Source of the DNA: Mycolicibacterium sp. ND9-15
GTDB lineage: Bacteria > Actinomycetota > Actinomycetes > Mycobacteriales > Mycobacteriaceae
DNA: 64,000 bases
Direction of reading: 5' to 3'
Assembly (NCBI RefSeq): GCF_035918395.1
Contig: NZ_CP142362.1
Coordinates: forward strand, 2,145,501-2,209,500
Position 1 is the first letter of the stretch; each line of letters begins with the position of its first letter. Shown piece by piece: positions 1 through 8,112 of the stretch. The notes beneath the pieces were generated by a model. It had not been told where the DNA came from. It was given only the letters and a program-made list of their open reading frames with translations, and made no database searches. Both the position numbers and the translations under genes were made by a program.

Positions 1-504
1 AACATGTACTCCTGGGTCCGACAGAACACCGATCAGGCTGCGGCACTGGAGGCCAACCGCCGCGGCCTGGAGATCGCGAAGAAGAGCGGCAACCGACTGC
101 TCGAGACCTATCTCGCGTCGAACCTATGCAGGCTGGCGGTGGCGAACGGAGATTCTTCCGAAGCGTTCGACCTTCTCGGCGTGGCGATTCACAACTACGT
201 CACGTCCGGCAATTACTCCCTGCTGCCGCAACCGACGGCGGTGCTCGTCGCGTACCTCGACCGCCTCGGCTACTCCGAGGCGGCGGCCACACTGAGCGGG
301 TTCAGCACATCGCCCTTCGTCGGCGACTACTACCCCGAACTGGACACGGCCATAACCCATCTTCGCGAGGTGCTCGGCAACCACGCCTACGAGTCACTCG
401 CGGACGTCGGCAAGAACATGAGCAATGCCTCGATCGCGGACTACGCTCTTGAGCAGATCGACCGGGCGTGTGCTGATCTGGCGAGTTCTGGTGATTTACA
501 GTGA
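1..504 (+). CDS. C-terminal end of a cyclase/ATPase-type regulator (cut by window edge)
   Basis: The frame is open from the first base, so the gene starts upstream and only about 167 residues are visible. They are mostly helical, like tetratricopeptide-type repeats. They close with AATLSGFSTSPF and HLREVLGNHAYESL, a pattern that returns almost unchanged at the end of the next gene. In mycobacteria such ends belong to regulators of about 1,000 residues with an N-terminal class III cyclase or HTH domain, a central NTPase domain and C-terminal repeats (Rv1358/Rv2488c type, from memory). The stop overlaps the GTG of the following gene as GTGA, so the two were probably translationally coupled. The N-terminal domain of this copy cannot be judged from here. 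Confidence 0.7.
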   Translation, partial: NMYSWVRQNTDQAAALEANRRGLEIAKKSGNRLLETYLASNLCRLAVANGDSSEAFDLLGVAIHNYVTSGNYSLLPQPTAVLVAYLDRLGYSEAAATLSGFSTSPFVGDYYPELDTAITHLREVLGNHAYESLADVGKNMSNASIADYALEQIDRACADLASSGDLQ

Positions 505-1842
505 CATCCGACCTGCCGTCGGGCGTTCTCACGTTCTTGTTCACCGACATTGAGGGCTCGACCCGGCGGTGGGATATCGATGCCCGCGCGATGCAGACCG
601 CGCTCGCGGCTCACGACGCCGTTTTGAAGGATGCGATCGAAGCCCTTGACGGCGTGGTGTTCAAGCACAGCGGTGACGGCGTGTGCGCGGTGTTCTCCTC
701 GCCCCGAAACGCCGTCGACGCGGCGGTGACTGCCCAACGCAGCCTCGAACTACCCGTGCGAATGGGCATCGCCACCGGCGAGGCAGAACTGCGCGACGGC
801 GACTACTTCGGCGCCGTCCTCAATCGCGCGGCACGGGTGATGTCTGCCGGCAACGGCGGTCAGATCCTGCTCGACGGTACGACCGCAGGACTCCTCAGTG
901 ATGTCGATCTGGTGCCTATGGGACCGAGACACTTGCGTGGCATTGCCAAACCCGTTGACATTTCACAGCTTCGAGCCGAAGGGTTACGTGCGGAGTTTCC
1001 ACCGCTGAACACACTGGATTCGACGCCGGGTAACTTGCGCCCACCTGTAACCAGCTTCATCGGGCGCCGAGCGGAACTTGCAGACGTGGAGACGGCGATC
1101 AAGGCCCACCGCGATCGCCAGCCCGTACGCCGCAATCGGACAGACTGAACGGTGGGTGGACTGGTGCCGCATTGTGATGGCGCGCCATCCGGAGGCCCAC
1201 ATGCATACCCGCGCGATCTTCAGGCTCGCGCTGACGATGGCTGGCGCCGTCGACGAGGCGGCGGCGGTGTCAGTCGAGCTGCTGGCGTTGAGTGACGCCA
1301 CCGACAACCCGACTCTTGCCGCGTGGGCATTGTTCGCATACGGCACCGCGCACAGCGAGCGTTCTCCCTCGGTTGCCTACGAGGCGTTGCGTCGCGGGTT
1401 CCGGATCGCTCAGCAAAACGGAAGCAGTAACACCCAGTCCAGCATCGCCGCCATGTTGACCGCTCTGGCGACGATGTGCGGTGAGCCCGGCGATGCTCTG
1501 AATTACGCGATGGTGTCCATCCGCTTCTAGTACGACTCGGGCAACTTCTTCCTTGTCAAGAACTCGTTGGCCCCTCTGGTCACGCTTTTCGACAAACTCG
1601 GGCACTGGGAAGCCGCCGCCACGATCAGCGGCTTCGCCGACTCACCGTTCAACAGGTCCGCCTATCCGGGACTGGAGGCGGCAGCGACCCACCTAGAGGA
1701 CGCACTGGGGGATGAGACCTACGAATCCCTCACTCGCACAGGCGGACAGATGACGACGGCCGAAATGGTCGCGTACACATTCGACCAGATCGATCAGGCC
1801 CGAGCTCGCCTCACGGTAAGCAACGCGAGGCGATCCGTTTGA
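501..1842 (+). pseudogene. Decayed adenylate cyclase/ATPase regulator with ATPase domain deleted
   Basis: The first part (501-1148) encodes an intact-looking class III nucleotidyl cyclase domain, residues about 8-170. It has FTDIEGST and HSGDG metal-binding motifs and NRAARV. A linker follows (SFIGRRAELADVETAIKAHR) that in relatives leads straight into a P-loop NTPase domain. Here that domain is missing: after the linker the frame runs into an unrelated 11-residue tail and stops. Homology resumes in another frame (about 1105-1842) with the C-terminal helical repeats, which are interrupted by an in-frame TAG at 1528-1530. That TAG sits where relatives read a tyrosine before YDSGN. So there is a large internal deletion, a frame change and a nonsense codon. 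A free cyclase fragment of 215 residues could still be made, starting at GTG 501. Confidence 0.8.
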
Positions 1843-1885
1843 CCGGCGACTACCGTCTCGGCGGACGGCCGCGCTCGCTCAGCCA

Positions 1886-1944
1886 CGAGCGTGCGTAAAG
1901 TGCTCAGTATTCTCGGCGTGGCGCGAAGCAGACACGCACGCTCG
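1886..1944. terminator. Inverted repeat between convergent genes
   Basis: CGAGCGTGCGT at 1886-1896 is repeated as its exact reverse complement at 1934-1944 around a 37-base loop. It lies between the end of the regulator pseudogene and the pckG stop codon on the other strand, so it may end transcription from either side. There is no T-run, and the long loop makes this a weak call. Confidence 0.35.
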
Positions 1945-1954
1945 CGCCAGAAAG

Positions 1955-3781
1955 TTACTCCGCTTCGAGGCGGTGCTTCAGCCCGTCGAATTCGTCCTTG
2001 ATGCCGGTGGGCAGCTTCTCGCCGACGAACTCGAACCACTCCTCGATCAGCGGGATCTCCTGACGCCACTCGTCGACGTTGACCTCCAGCGCGAGGTCCA
2101 CGTCGGCGGCGTCGACGTCGAGGCCATCGAGATCGAGGTCCCCGGCGGTGGGCACGGTGCCGATCGGCGTGGTGCGCCCGTTCGCGCGCCCTTCGATCCG
2201 GTCGATGATCCACTTCATCACGCGGCTGTTCTCACCGAAGCCGGGCCACAGGAAGCGGCCGTCGTCGCCGCGGCGGAACCAGTTGACGAAGAAGATCTTC
2301 GGCATCTTCGACTCGTCGGACTGCTTGCCGATGTCGATCCAGTGCGCGAAGTAGTCGCCGACGTTGTAACCGAGGAACGGCAGCATCGCCATCGGGTCGC
2401 GGCGCACAGTGCCGACCTTGCCCTCGGCCGCGGCGGTCTGCTCGGAGCCCATGGTGGCACCGATGAACACCCCGTGCTGCCAGTCGCGGGCCTGGGTCAC
2501 CAGCGGCACCGTCGTCTTGCGGCGCGCACCGAACAGGATCGCCGAGATCGGCACACCCTGCGGGTCGTCCCATTCGGGCGCGAGCGTCGGGCACTGCGAC
2601 ATCGGGGTGCAGTACCGCGAGTTCGGATGTGCGGCTTTGCTTTCCGTCTCGCGAAGGATCCAGTCGTTGCCCTTCCAGTCGATGAGGTGATCGGGCTCGC
2701 CCTCGAGGCCCTCCCACCACACGTCGTGGTCGTCGGTCAGCGCGACGTTGGTGAAGACGGTGTTGCCGGCCTCGATGGTCTTCATCGCGTTCGGGTTGGA
2801 CTTCCAGTTGGTGCCCGGCGCGACGCCGAAGAACCCGAACTCGGGGTTGACGGCGTAGAGGCGGCCGTCCTTGCCGAACCGCATCCAGGCGATGTCGTCG
2901 CCGATGGTCTCGGCACGCCAGCCCGGAATCGTCGGCTGCAGCATCGCGAGGTTGGTCTTACCGCACGCCGACGGGAACGCCGCCGCGATGAAGTACGCCT
3001 TGTTCTCCGGGGAGATGAGCTTGAGGATCAGCATGTGCTCGGCCAGCCAACCCTCGTCGTGGGCCATCGCCGAGGCGATCCGCAGCGAGTAGCACTTCTT
3101 GCCCAGCAGTGCGTTGCCGCCATAGCCCGAGCCGTAGCTCATGATCTCGCGGGTCTCCGGGAAGTGGGTGATGTACTTGGTGTCGTTGCACGGCCAGGGC
3201 ACGTCCTTCTGACCCGGTTCCAGCGGGGCGCCGATCGAGTGCAGCGCCTTGACGAAGAACCCGTCGTCGCCCATTTTGTCCAGCGCGGCCTTGCCCATCC
3301 GGGTCATCGTCCGCATCGACACGACGACGTATTCGGAGTCGGTGATCTCGACGCCCAGCTTGGGATCCTCGGCACCGAGCGGCCCCATGCAGAACGGGAC
3401 GACGTACATCGTGCGCCCCCGCATACACCCGCGGTACAGGTCCGTCAGAATGCCGCGCATCTCGGCCGGATCCATCCAGTTGTTGGTCGGGCCGGCGTCG
3501 ATTTCCTTCTCGGTGCAGATGAAGGTCCGCGATTCCACGCGTGCGACGTCGGAAGGATCGGACAGCGCGAGGTACGAGTTCGGCTTCTTGTCCTCGTTGA
3601 GCTTCGTGAACGTGCCCGCCGCCACCAGCTGCTCACACAGCCGGGCGTTCTCTTCGTCGGAGCCGTCGGTGAACACGACGCGGTCGGGCTGCGTCAGCTC
3701 GGCGACCTCTTGTACCCAGGCGAGCAGACCCTTGTGCTTTGTCGGTGCGGTGTCCAAACCGGGGATGGTCGCTGCGGTCAT
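1955..3781 (-). CDS. pckG: Phosphoenolpyruvate carboxykinase (GTP)
   Basis: This cytosolic gluconeogenic enzyme makes phosphoenolpyruvate from oxaloacetate and GTP. The 608-residue protein has the usual length for GTP-dependent PEPCK, carries the P-loop with the reactive cysteine ([12 protein letters not shown], about residues 269-280) and matches the family along its full length. The start chosen is ATG 3781 ([13 protein letters not shown]). It has AGGAG seven bases upstream, and the M. tuberculosis protein begins at the equivalent point; an in-frame start 17 codons further up has no such support. The gene stands alone, facing the regulator pseudogene and followed upstream by a 208-base gap. 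A TAACCT at 3871-3876 on the minus strand could be a -10 box. Confidence 0.97.
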   Translation of the reverse strand: MTAATIPGLDTAPTKHKGLLAWVQEVAELTQPDRVVFTDGSDEENARLCEQLVAAGTFTKLNEDKKPNSYLALSDPSDVARVESRTFICTEKEIDAGPTNNWMDPAEMRGILTDLYRGCMRGRTMYVVPFCMGPLGAEDPKLGVEITDSEYVVVSMRTMTRMGKAALDKMGDDGFFVKALHSIGAPLEPGQKDVPWPCNDTKYITHFPETREIMSYGSGYGGNALLGKKCYSLRIASAMAHDEGWLAEHMLILKLISPENKAYFIAAAFPSACGKTNLAMLQPTIPGWRAETIGDDIAWMRFGKDGRLYAVNPEFGFFGVAPGTNWKSNPNAMKTIEAGNTVFTNVALTDDHDVWWEGLEGEPDHLIDWKGNDWILRETESKAAHPNSRYCTPMSQCPTLAPEWDDPQGVPISAILFGARRKTTVPLVTQARDWQHGVFIGATMGSEQTAAAEGKVGTVRRDPMAMLPFLGYNVGDYFAHWIDIGKQSDESKMPKIFFVNWFRRGDDGRFLWPGFGENSRVMKWIIDRIEGRANGRTTPIGTVPTAGDLDLDGLDVDAADVDLALEVNVDEWRQEIPLIEEWFEFVGEKLPTGIKDEFDGLKHRLEAE

Positions 3782-3989
3782 GAAAATCTCCTGTGTCTGT
3801 TGCTGCCAGGCCAGAGGCTCTGTATGCGCCACCAGACGGGGACAGGCGGCGCCGCGGTTTCCCTATATCGAGGTTATCGCGGGTAAGAACGCGGCGGCGA
3901 ACCGGGACTGTGTCCGATCACTCACAAGAACGATTCAGAAGGCTGTTTCACAGGGCTTTCATGGATCGGGTACCGGGTGTTGACGCGCG

Positions 3990-5462
3990 TCAATCAGAGA
4001 ATTCGGCACTTTCGGCCGGCCGCGCCGCGGATAACTCGGCCCGCACCGCGTCCAGCGCCCGCTGCAGCGACGGCAGCCGCTGGTCCCGCACCACCGCTGC
4101 CCGCGCGGTTTGCGCCGCGTGCTCGCGCAGTTCGGCGTCGATTTCGGCCAGCCGCTGCGCAGCCGCGACGGCCTCGCGTTCGTCGCGCACGCTCAACTCC
4201 GATGTCAGCGCGCTCTCGGCGGCCAGCACCCGCGTCGCGACCCGTTCCTCGAGCGCCGACCTCAGCGTGGCGACGACGTCGGTGACCCAGCGGTCCAGCA
4301 CCGCCCGGTCCTGCAGGACTCCGCGAATCCCCACCACCCACACCGTCAACGCCAGCCCCACCAGCCCGCCCGTCACCAGGCCGGCGATGGTCGGGCCGGA
4401 CGCCGAGTCGGTGAACAAGCGCGAAACCGCGAGCGCCACGGTAAACCCGAAGCCGGCGCCGAGGATCATCGTCAACTGCGTCTCCAGCCGTCGTGACTTC
4501 AGAGCCGGCGACGCGATCTCCGGACCGGCGGGCGCCGCCGGGACCGGCGGGACGGTCAGGCCGAGGTGCGCCGCCGCGTCGGTCAGCTGGGCGGTGACGC
4601 CGTCCTCGACCTCCGCGACGACCTCGTCGACCCGGTCACGCACCTGCGACTCGAAGCCACCGAGCCGGCTGCGTGGCAGCTGCGACGCGTCCTCGGCGAG
4701 TTCGGTCCGCACCGACGTACACCGGTTGCGCGCGAAATGGCCGAGCTGGATACGGGCCTGTTGGGTCTGGCTGCGCAGGGCGACTACGCGTTCGGACTTC
4801 GACAGCCGGCGGTGCCGGACGACGTCGTCACGGCTCCTCTGCAGCGCCGCGACGCGGGCCCGACGATCCGAACCCTCGCCTTCGGCACGAAACTGTCCGA
4901 TTGCCGACTCGAGCCGGGTTTCCCACGCCCGCAGCCGATTTCGTCGGCCGAGCTCCGGACTGGCCAACCGCTGCCGGAGCAGGCCCACGAGTTCGTCGAC
5001 GCTTGGCTCCCCCAGATCGGGCGCTGCGGCAGTACCCACCCACGGTACGTGGGCGTAGCGGGGCGACCGGTCGGCCAGCACCGCGCGATCGGCGGCCAGT
5101 ACGTCGCGCCAGTTCCGGTGCGTGTCGATCTTGGAGACCACGCCGACCACCAGGTCGGTATGCCGCGTGGCCAGATCGAGGAGTTGACAGTCGGATTCAG
5201 TCAACGGCGCCACCGCTGAGACCACGAACACCACCGCGGCGGGCGCATCGCCCTGGTCAAGCTCCTCCGCCTCGACGAAGGTGTGTTCGGGCATGCGCTC
5301 GCGCAGCGCCGCGGCCACGCTGGTCGTGCCCGCCAGCCACGGACCGGTGACGAGTACGACATCGCGGGACCGCACCGCCGGTGGTGCCAGCCCCGGTTCG
5401 ACGGCCGCGACAACCGCATCGGCCGAAGCGAGCGGATCGGTGCTCGCCACGTCCGCCCTCAC
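3990..5462 (-). CDS. Dynamin/Era-like GTPase-fold membrane protein with degenerate P-loop
   Basis: 490 residues, the likely counterpart of Rv0210. Residues about 35-190 have a GTPase-like layout: a VVLVTGPWLAGTTS stretch where a Walker A motif should be, and SKID in the position of the G4 NKxD motif. The invariant Walker A lysine is absent (GPWLAGTTS instead of GxxxxGK[ST]). Long charged helices follow, then two membrane segments near residues 330-385 (MILGAGFGFTVALAVSRLF and TIAGLVTGGLVGLALTVWVV), then a helical tail. The architecture recalls bacterial dynamin-like or YfjP/Era-type proteins at the inner membrane. The GTG start overlaps the TGA of the upstream gene (GTGA at 5459-5462), so the two are translated as a pair. 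Whether it binds GTP is open. Confidence 0.75.
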   Translation of the reverse strand: MRADVASTDPLASADAVVAAVEPGLAPPAVRSRDVVLVTGPWLAGTTSVAAALRERMPEHTFVEAEELDQGDAPAAVVFVVSAVAPLTESDCQLLDLATRHTDLVVGVVSKIDTHRNWRDVLAADRAVLADRSPRYAHVPWVGTAAAPDLGEPSVDELVGLLRQRLASPELGRRNRLRAWETRLESAIGQFRAEGEGSDRRARVAALQRSRDDVVRHRRLSKSERVVALRSQTQQARIQLGHFARNRCTSVRTELAEDASQLPRSRLGGFESQVRDRVDEVVAEVEDGVTAQLTDAAAHLGLTVPPVPAAPAGPEIASPALKSRRLETQLTMILGAGFGFTVALAVSRLFTDSASGPTIAGLVTGGLVGLALTVWVVGIRGVLQDRAVLDRWVTDVVATLRSALEERVATRVLAAESALTSELSVRDEREAVAAAQRLAEIDAELREHAAQTARAAVVRDQRLPSLQRALDAVRAELSAARPAESAEFSD

Positions 5463-6439
5463 CGCGACCGCTCGAGCAGGCGCAGAGAACCGCGGCTGAT
5501 GTCGGCGGCGCAGGCGCGGTGGAGCCTGTCGACCGGACCGCTGCCGTACCGCTGCCAGTGCACGGCGCGGCCCAGGTGGGCGGCCGGGCCGTCGTCACGG
5601 TCGACGGTCACGCCCGCCGCCTCGACGACATCGACCGCCGCGGTCATCATTGCCAGCACGCTGTCGTCGGTCACCAGCAGGTCGGTCAACCGTGATTCGT
5701 TCGATTGTGCTGCGAGCGCACGTAATTGGCGTACCGCGACCCGCAAGCGCTGGTACCGCAGCGGTGCGCCGGCCGCGTGGATGTGCTCGACGACCCGGTC
5801 GAGCCGGCTGAGCTGCCTCAAGTGGTTCTGCAACGAATCGGCGCTCACACCCCGGTCGAGCGCGAGCACCGCATGGGCGATGCCGAACCGGTCGAGCACT
5901 CCCAGCAGGCGTTCACGCAACTCCCGTGGCAGCGGGTGCGGCGCTTCGGTGAACGCGTCGGTCGACGTCAGGTCGGCGGGCTGGGTGCGCAGGATGTGCA
6001 GCGCACCCAGGAGGTCATCGGTCATCACCACATCGGCCAGCAGCGCGATCATCGGCACCGTCGGGAGTCCGGTCAGCCCCCGGCAGCGCGCGGCCCGCTG
6101 GTGGGCCAGCGCCACCGGCCCGCCCGCGCCGAAGCCGGTGAGGTCGGCCTTGTTCAGGACGACGACCGCCGGCCGGCCCGAGCCTCCGATCAGCGCCCGG
6201 TCCTCGGGTTTGAGTGCTTCCGCGATCACCAGCACGTCGATGTCGGCGGCCGGCCCGGGTGACACCGAAACCCTCGCGGCCGTCAGCGCAGCGGCCACGG
6301 TGGCACGACCGACCCCGTCGCGGCCGCGCACCGCGACCCGTATCGGCGCGGTGAGGCGCCGGATGATCGGTGTCACCCGCGCGTCGCGGCTTTCCTGCTC
6401 GACTTGCCGCAGCGCTTCGACGAAAATCTGCTGACACAT
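5459..6439 (-). CDS. GTPase-like protein, partner of the membrane GTPase-fold gene
   Basis: 326 residues, the likely counterpart of Rv0209. The N-terminal half looks like a small G domain: IRVAVRGRDGVGRATVAAAL in the P-loop position, then VVVLNKADLTG as a good G4 motif. The P-loop lysine is an arginine (GRDGVGRAT), a second departure from the consensus in this operon. The C-terminal half is helical with no membrane segment, so it is probably cytosolic or held at the membrane by its partner. ATG 6439 is chosen because GGGAGG lies about ten bases upstream; a GTG directly before it and an in-frame start 26 codons earlier are alternatives. First gene of a two-gene operon, divergent from trmB. Confidence 0.72.
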   Translation of the reverse strand: MCQQIFVEALRQVEQESRDARVTPIIRRLTAPIRVAVRGRDGVGRATVAAALTAARVSVSPGPAADIDVLVIAEALKPEDRALIGGSGRPAVVVLNKADLTGFGAGGPVALAHQRAARCRGLTGLPTVPMIALLADVVMTDDLLGALHILRTQPADLTSTDAFTEAPHPLPRELRERLLGVLDRFGIAHAVLALDRGVSADSLQNHLRQLSRLDRVVEHIHAAGAPLRYQRLRVAVRQLRALAAQSNESRLTDLLVTDDSVLAMMTAAVDVVEAAGVTVDRDDGPAAHLGRAVHWQRYGSGPVDRLHRACAADISRGSLRLLERSR

Positions 6440-6585
6440 CACACACCGGCCTCCCTGTGACGATCGTGACACCTCGGTCCGCGTGGTGCGAGTGGCCGTG
6501 TCGCCTCCTGGGGACAACCGCCAATACCAGCCGAAGGCAACTGTTGGGTATCAATCTGCACCACGATGCGGGTACTCGTCTCCCG

Positions 6586-7356
6586 ATGAGACACCATGGA
6601 CGAATGCAGCTGCCCGGGTCCGACGTCGCCACGGGGTCGGCATCGGGGCCTGGAGTCCCCACCGAGCAGCACCGCTATCCCCGGGTCACCAGCTTCCGCA
6701 CCAGGCGCACCACGCTGTCGTCCGCTCAGCAGGCAACATGGGACCGGCTCTGGCCGGAGATCGGCATGCATGCGCGCGACGGTGGCGAGCCGGCCCCCCT
6801 GCTGGACAGCGATGCGTGGTTCGGCCGGTCGGCGCCCGTGGTGCTGGAGATCGGCTGCGGGGCCGGGACCTCGACCCTCGCGATGGCCAAGGCCGAACCC
6901 CACCTCGACGTCGTCGCGGTCGAGGTGTATCGGCGCGGGCTGGCCCAGCTGCTGTCCGCCATCGACCGCGAGGAAGTGCCGAACATCCGGCTGGTCCGCG
7001 GCGATGGCGTGGACGTGCTGCAGCACATGTTCGGACCGGACACGCTGACCGGTGTGCGGGTGTTCTTCCCGGACCCGTGGCCCAAAGCCCGCCACCACAA
7101 GCGTCGACTGCTGCAACCGGCCACCGTCGCTTTGATCGCCGACCGGCTGCGGCCCGGCGGCATCTTCCACGCGGCGACGGACCACGCCGGTTACGCCGAG
7201 CAGATCGCCGAGGTGGGTGACGCCGAACCGCGGCTGCGTCGGGTCAGTCCGACCGATCCCCTGCCGATCTCGGTCGAGCGGCCGGTCACCAAGTACGAGG
7301 GCAAGGCGCAGCACGCCGGCAGCGCCGTCGCCGAACTGCTGTGGGAGAAGTCATGA
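6586..7356 (+). CDS. trmB: tRNA (guanine-N7-)-methyltransferase TrmB
   Basis: This enzyme transfers a methyl group from S-adenosylmethionine to N7 of G46 in the tRNA variable loop. The SAM-binding motif is VVLEIGCGAGTSTLAMA, and the family signature FFPDPWPKARHHKRRL follows in the second half. ATG 6586 gives 256 residues, near the usual length; an upstream in-frame extension overlaps the divergent GTPase gene and has no conserved residues. No clear Shine-Dalgarno precedes this ATG, and ATG 6604 is possible. The TGA overlaps the ATG of the next gene (ATGA at 7353-7356), so the NYN gene is probably translated from the same message. The order trmB - NYN gene - mmpL3 is kept in mycobacteria. Confidence 0.93.
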   Translation: MRHHGRMQLPGSDVATGSASGPGVPTEQHRYPRVTSFRTRRTTLSSAQQATWDRLWPEIGMHARDGGEPAPLLDSDAWFGRSAPVVLEIGCGAGTSTLAMAKAEPHLDVVAVEVYRRGLAQLLSAIDREEVPNIRLVRGDGVDVLQHMFGPDTLTGVRVFFPDPWPKARHHKRRLLQPATVALIADRLRPGGIFHAATDHAGYAEQIAEVGDAEPRLRRVSPTDPLPISVERPVTKYEGKAQHAGSAVAELLWEKS

Positions 7357-8060
7357 GCCTCACAGAAGACATCGGGCAACTCGCTGGGCAGCTCGCGCCA
7401 CCCGAAGCATCCCCGCTGGCACCGGACGATCAGACGGCCCGCGTGCTGCTCGTCTGGGACGCCCCCAACCTCGACATGGGTCTCGGTTCGATCCTCGGGG
7501 GCCGGCCAACCGCCGCGCACCGCCCGCGGTTCGATGCGCTGGGCCGATGGCTGCTGGCACGGACGGCCGAGTTGTCGTCCGCGAGGCCGGACGTCACGCT
7601 CGAGCCGGAGGCCACGGTCTTCACCAACATCGCGCCCGGCAGCGCCGATGTCGTCCGGCCGTGGGTGGAAGCCTTGCGTAACGTGGGCTTCGCGGTCTTC
7701 GCGAAACCGAAGATCGACGAGGACAGCGATGTCGATACCGACATGCTCGGTCACATCGCGCTGCGCCGCAGCGAGGGCCTAGCGGCCGTGATGGTGGCCT
7801 CGGCCGACGGCCAGGCGTTCAAGCAGCCGCTGGAGGAGATCGCCCGCGACGGCGTTCCGGTCCAGGTACTCGGATTTCGCGAACATGCCAGCTGGGCGCT
7901 AGCGTCGGATACCTTGGAGTTCGTCGACCTGGAGGACATCCCTGGTGTGTTCCGGGAGCCGCTACCGCGAATCGGCCTCGATTCGCTACCCGAGCAGGGG
8001 GCATGGTTGCAGCCGTTCCGGCCGCTGTCCTCGCTATTGACCTCGCGGGTCAGCAGCTGA
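7353..8060 (+). CDS. NYN-domain (PIN-like) putative ribonuclease
   Basis: 235 residues, the likely counterpart of Rv0207c. The NYN fold is seen from VLLVWDAPNLDMGLG, with further conserved acidic positions in SDVDTDMLGHIAL and VASADGQAFKQ. These aspartates form the metal site in PIN/NYN nucleases. The protein is soluble with no signal peptide. The start ATG 7353 overlaps the trmB stop and has GGGAGAAG just upstream. Co-translation with a tRNA methyltransferase suggests an RNA-processing role; that is inference from context and fold. It ends 52 bases before mmpL3, close enough to share a transcript. Confidence 0.8.
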   Translation: MSLTEDIGQLAGQLAPPEASPLAPDDQTARVLLVWDAPNLDMGLGSILGGRPTAAHRPRFDALGRWLLARTAELSSARPDVTLEPEATVFTNIAPGSADVVRPWVEALRNVGFAVFAKPKIDEDSDVDTDMLGHIALRRSEGLAAVMVASADGQAFKQPLEEIARDGVPVQVLGFREHASWALASDTLEFVDLEDIPGVFREPLPRIGLDSLPEQGAWLQPFRPLSSLLTSRVSS

Positions 8061-8112
8061 ACTGCGCGAGGTCGACATCGACTACTGAGAAGAAACCGAG
8101 TAAGGAGCTTAC

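Noticed and set aside
1973..3886. 637-codon plus-strand reading frame opposite pckG
   Set aside because: Shadow of the conserved PEPCK gene produced by G/C-rich third positions; the translation is low-complexity Arg/Val/Asp-rich and has no domain.
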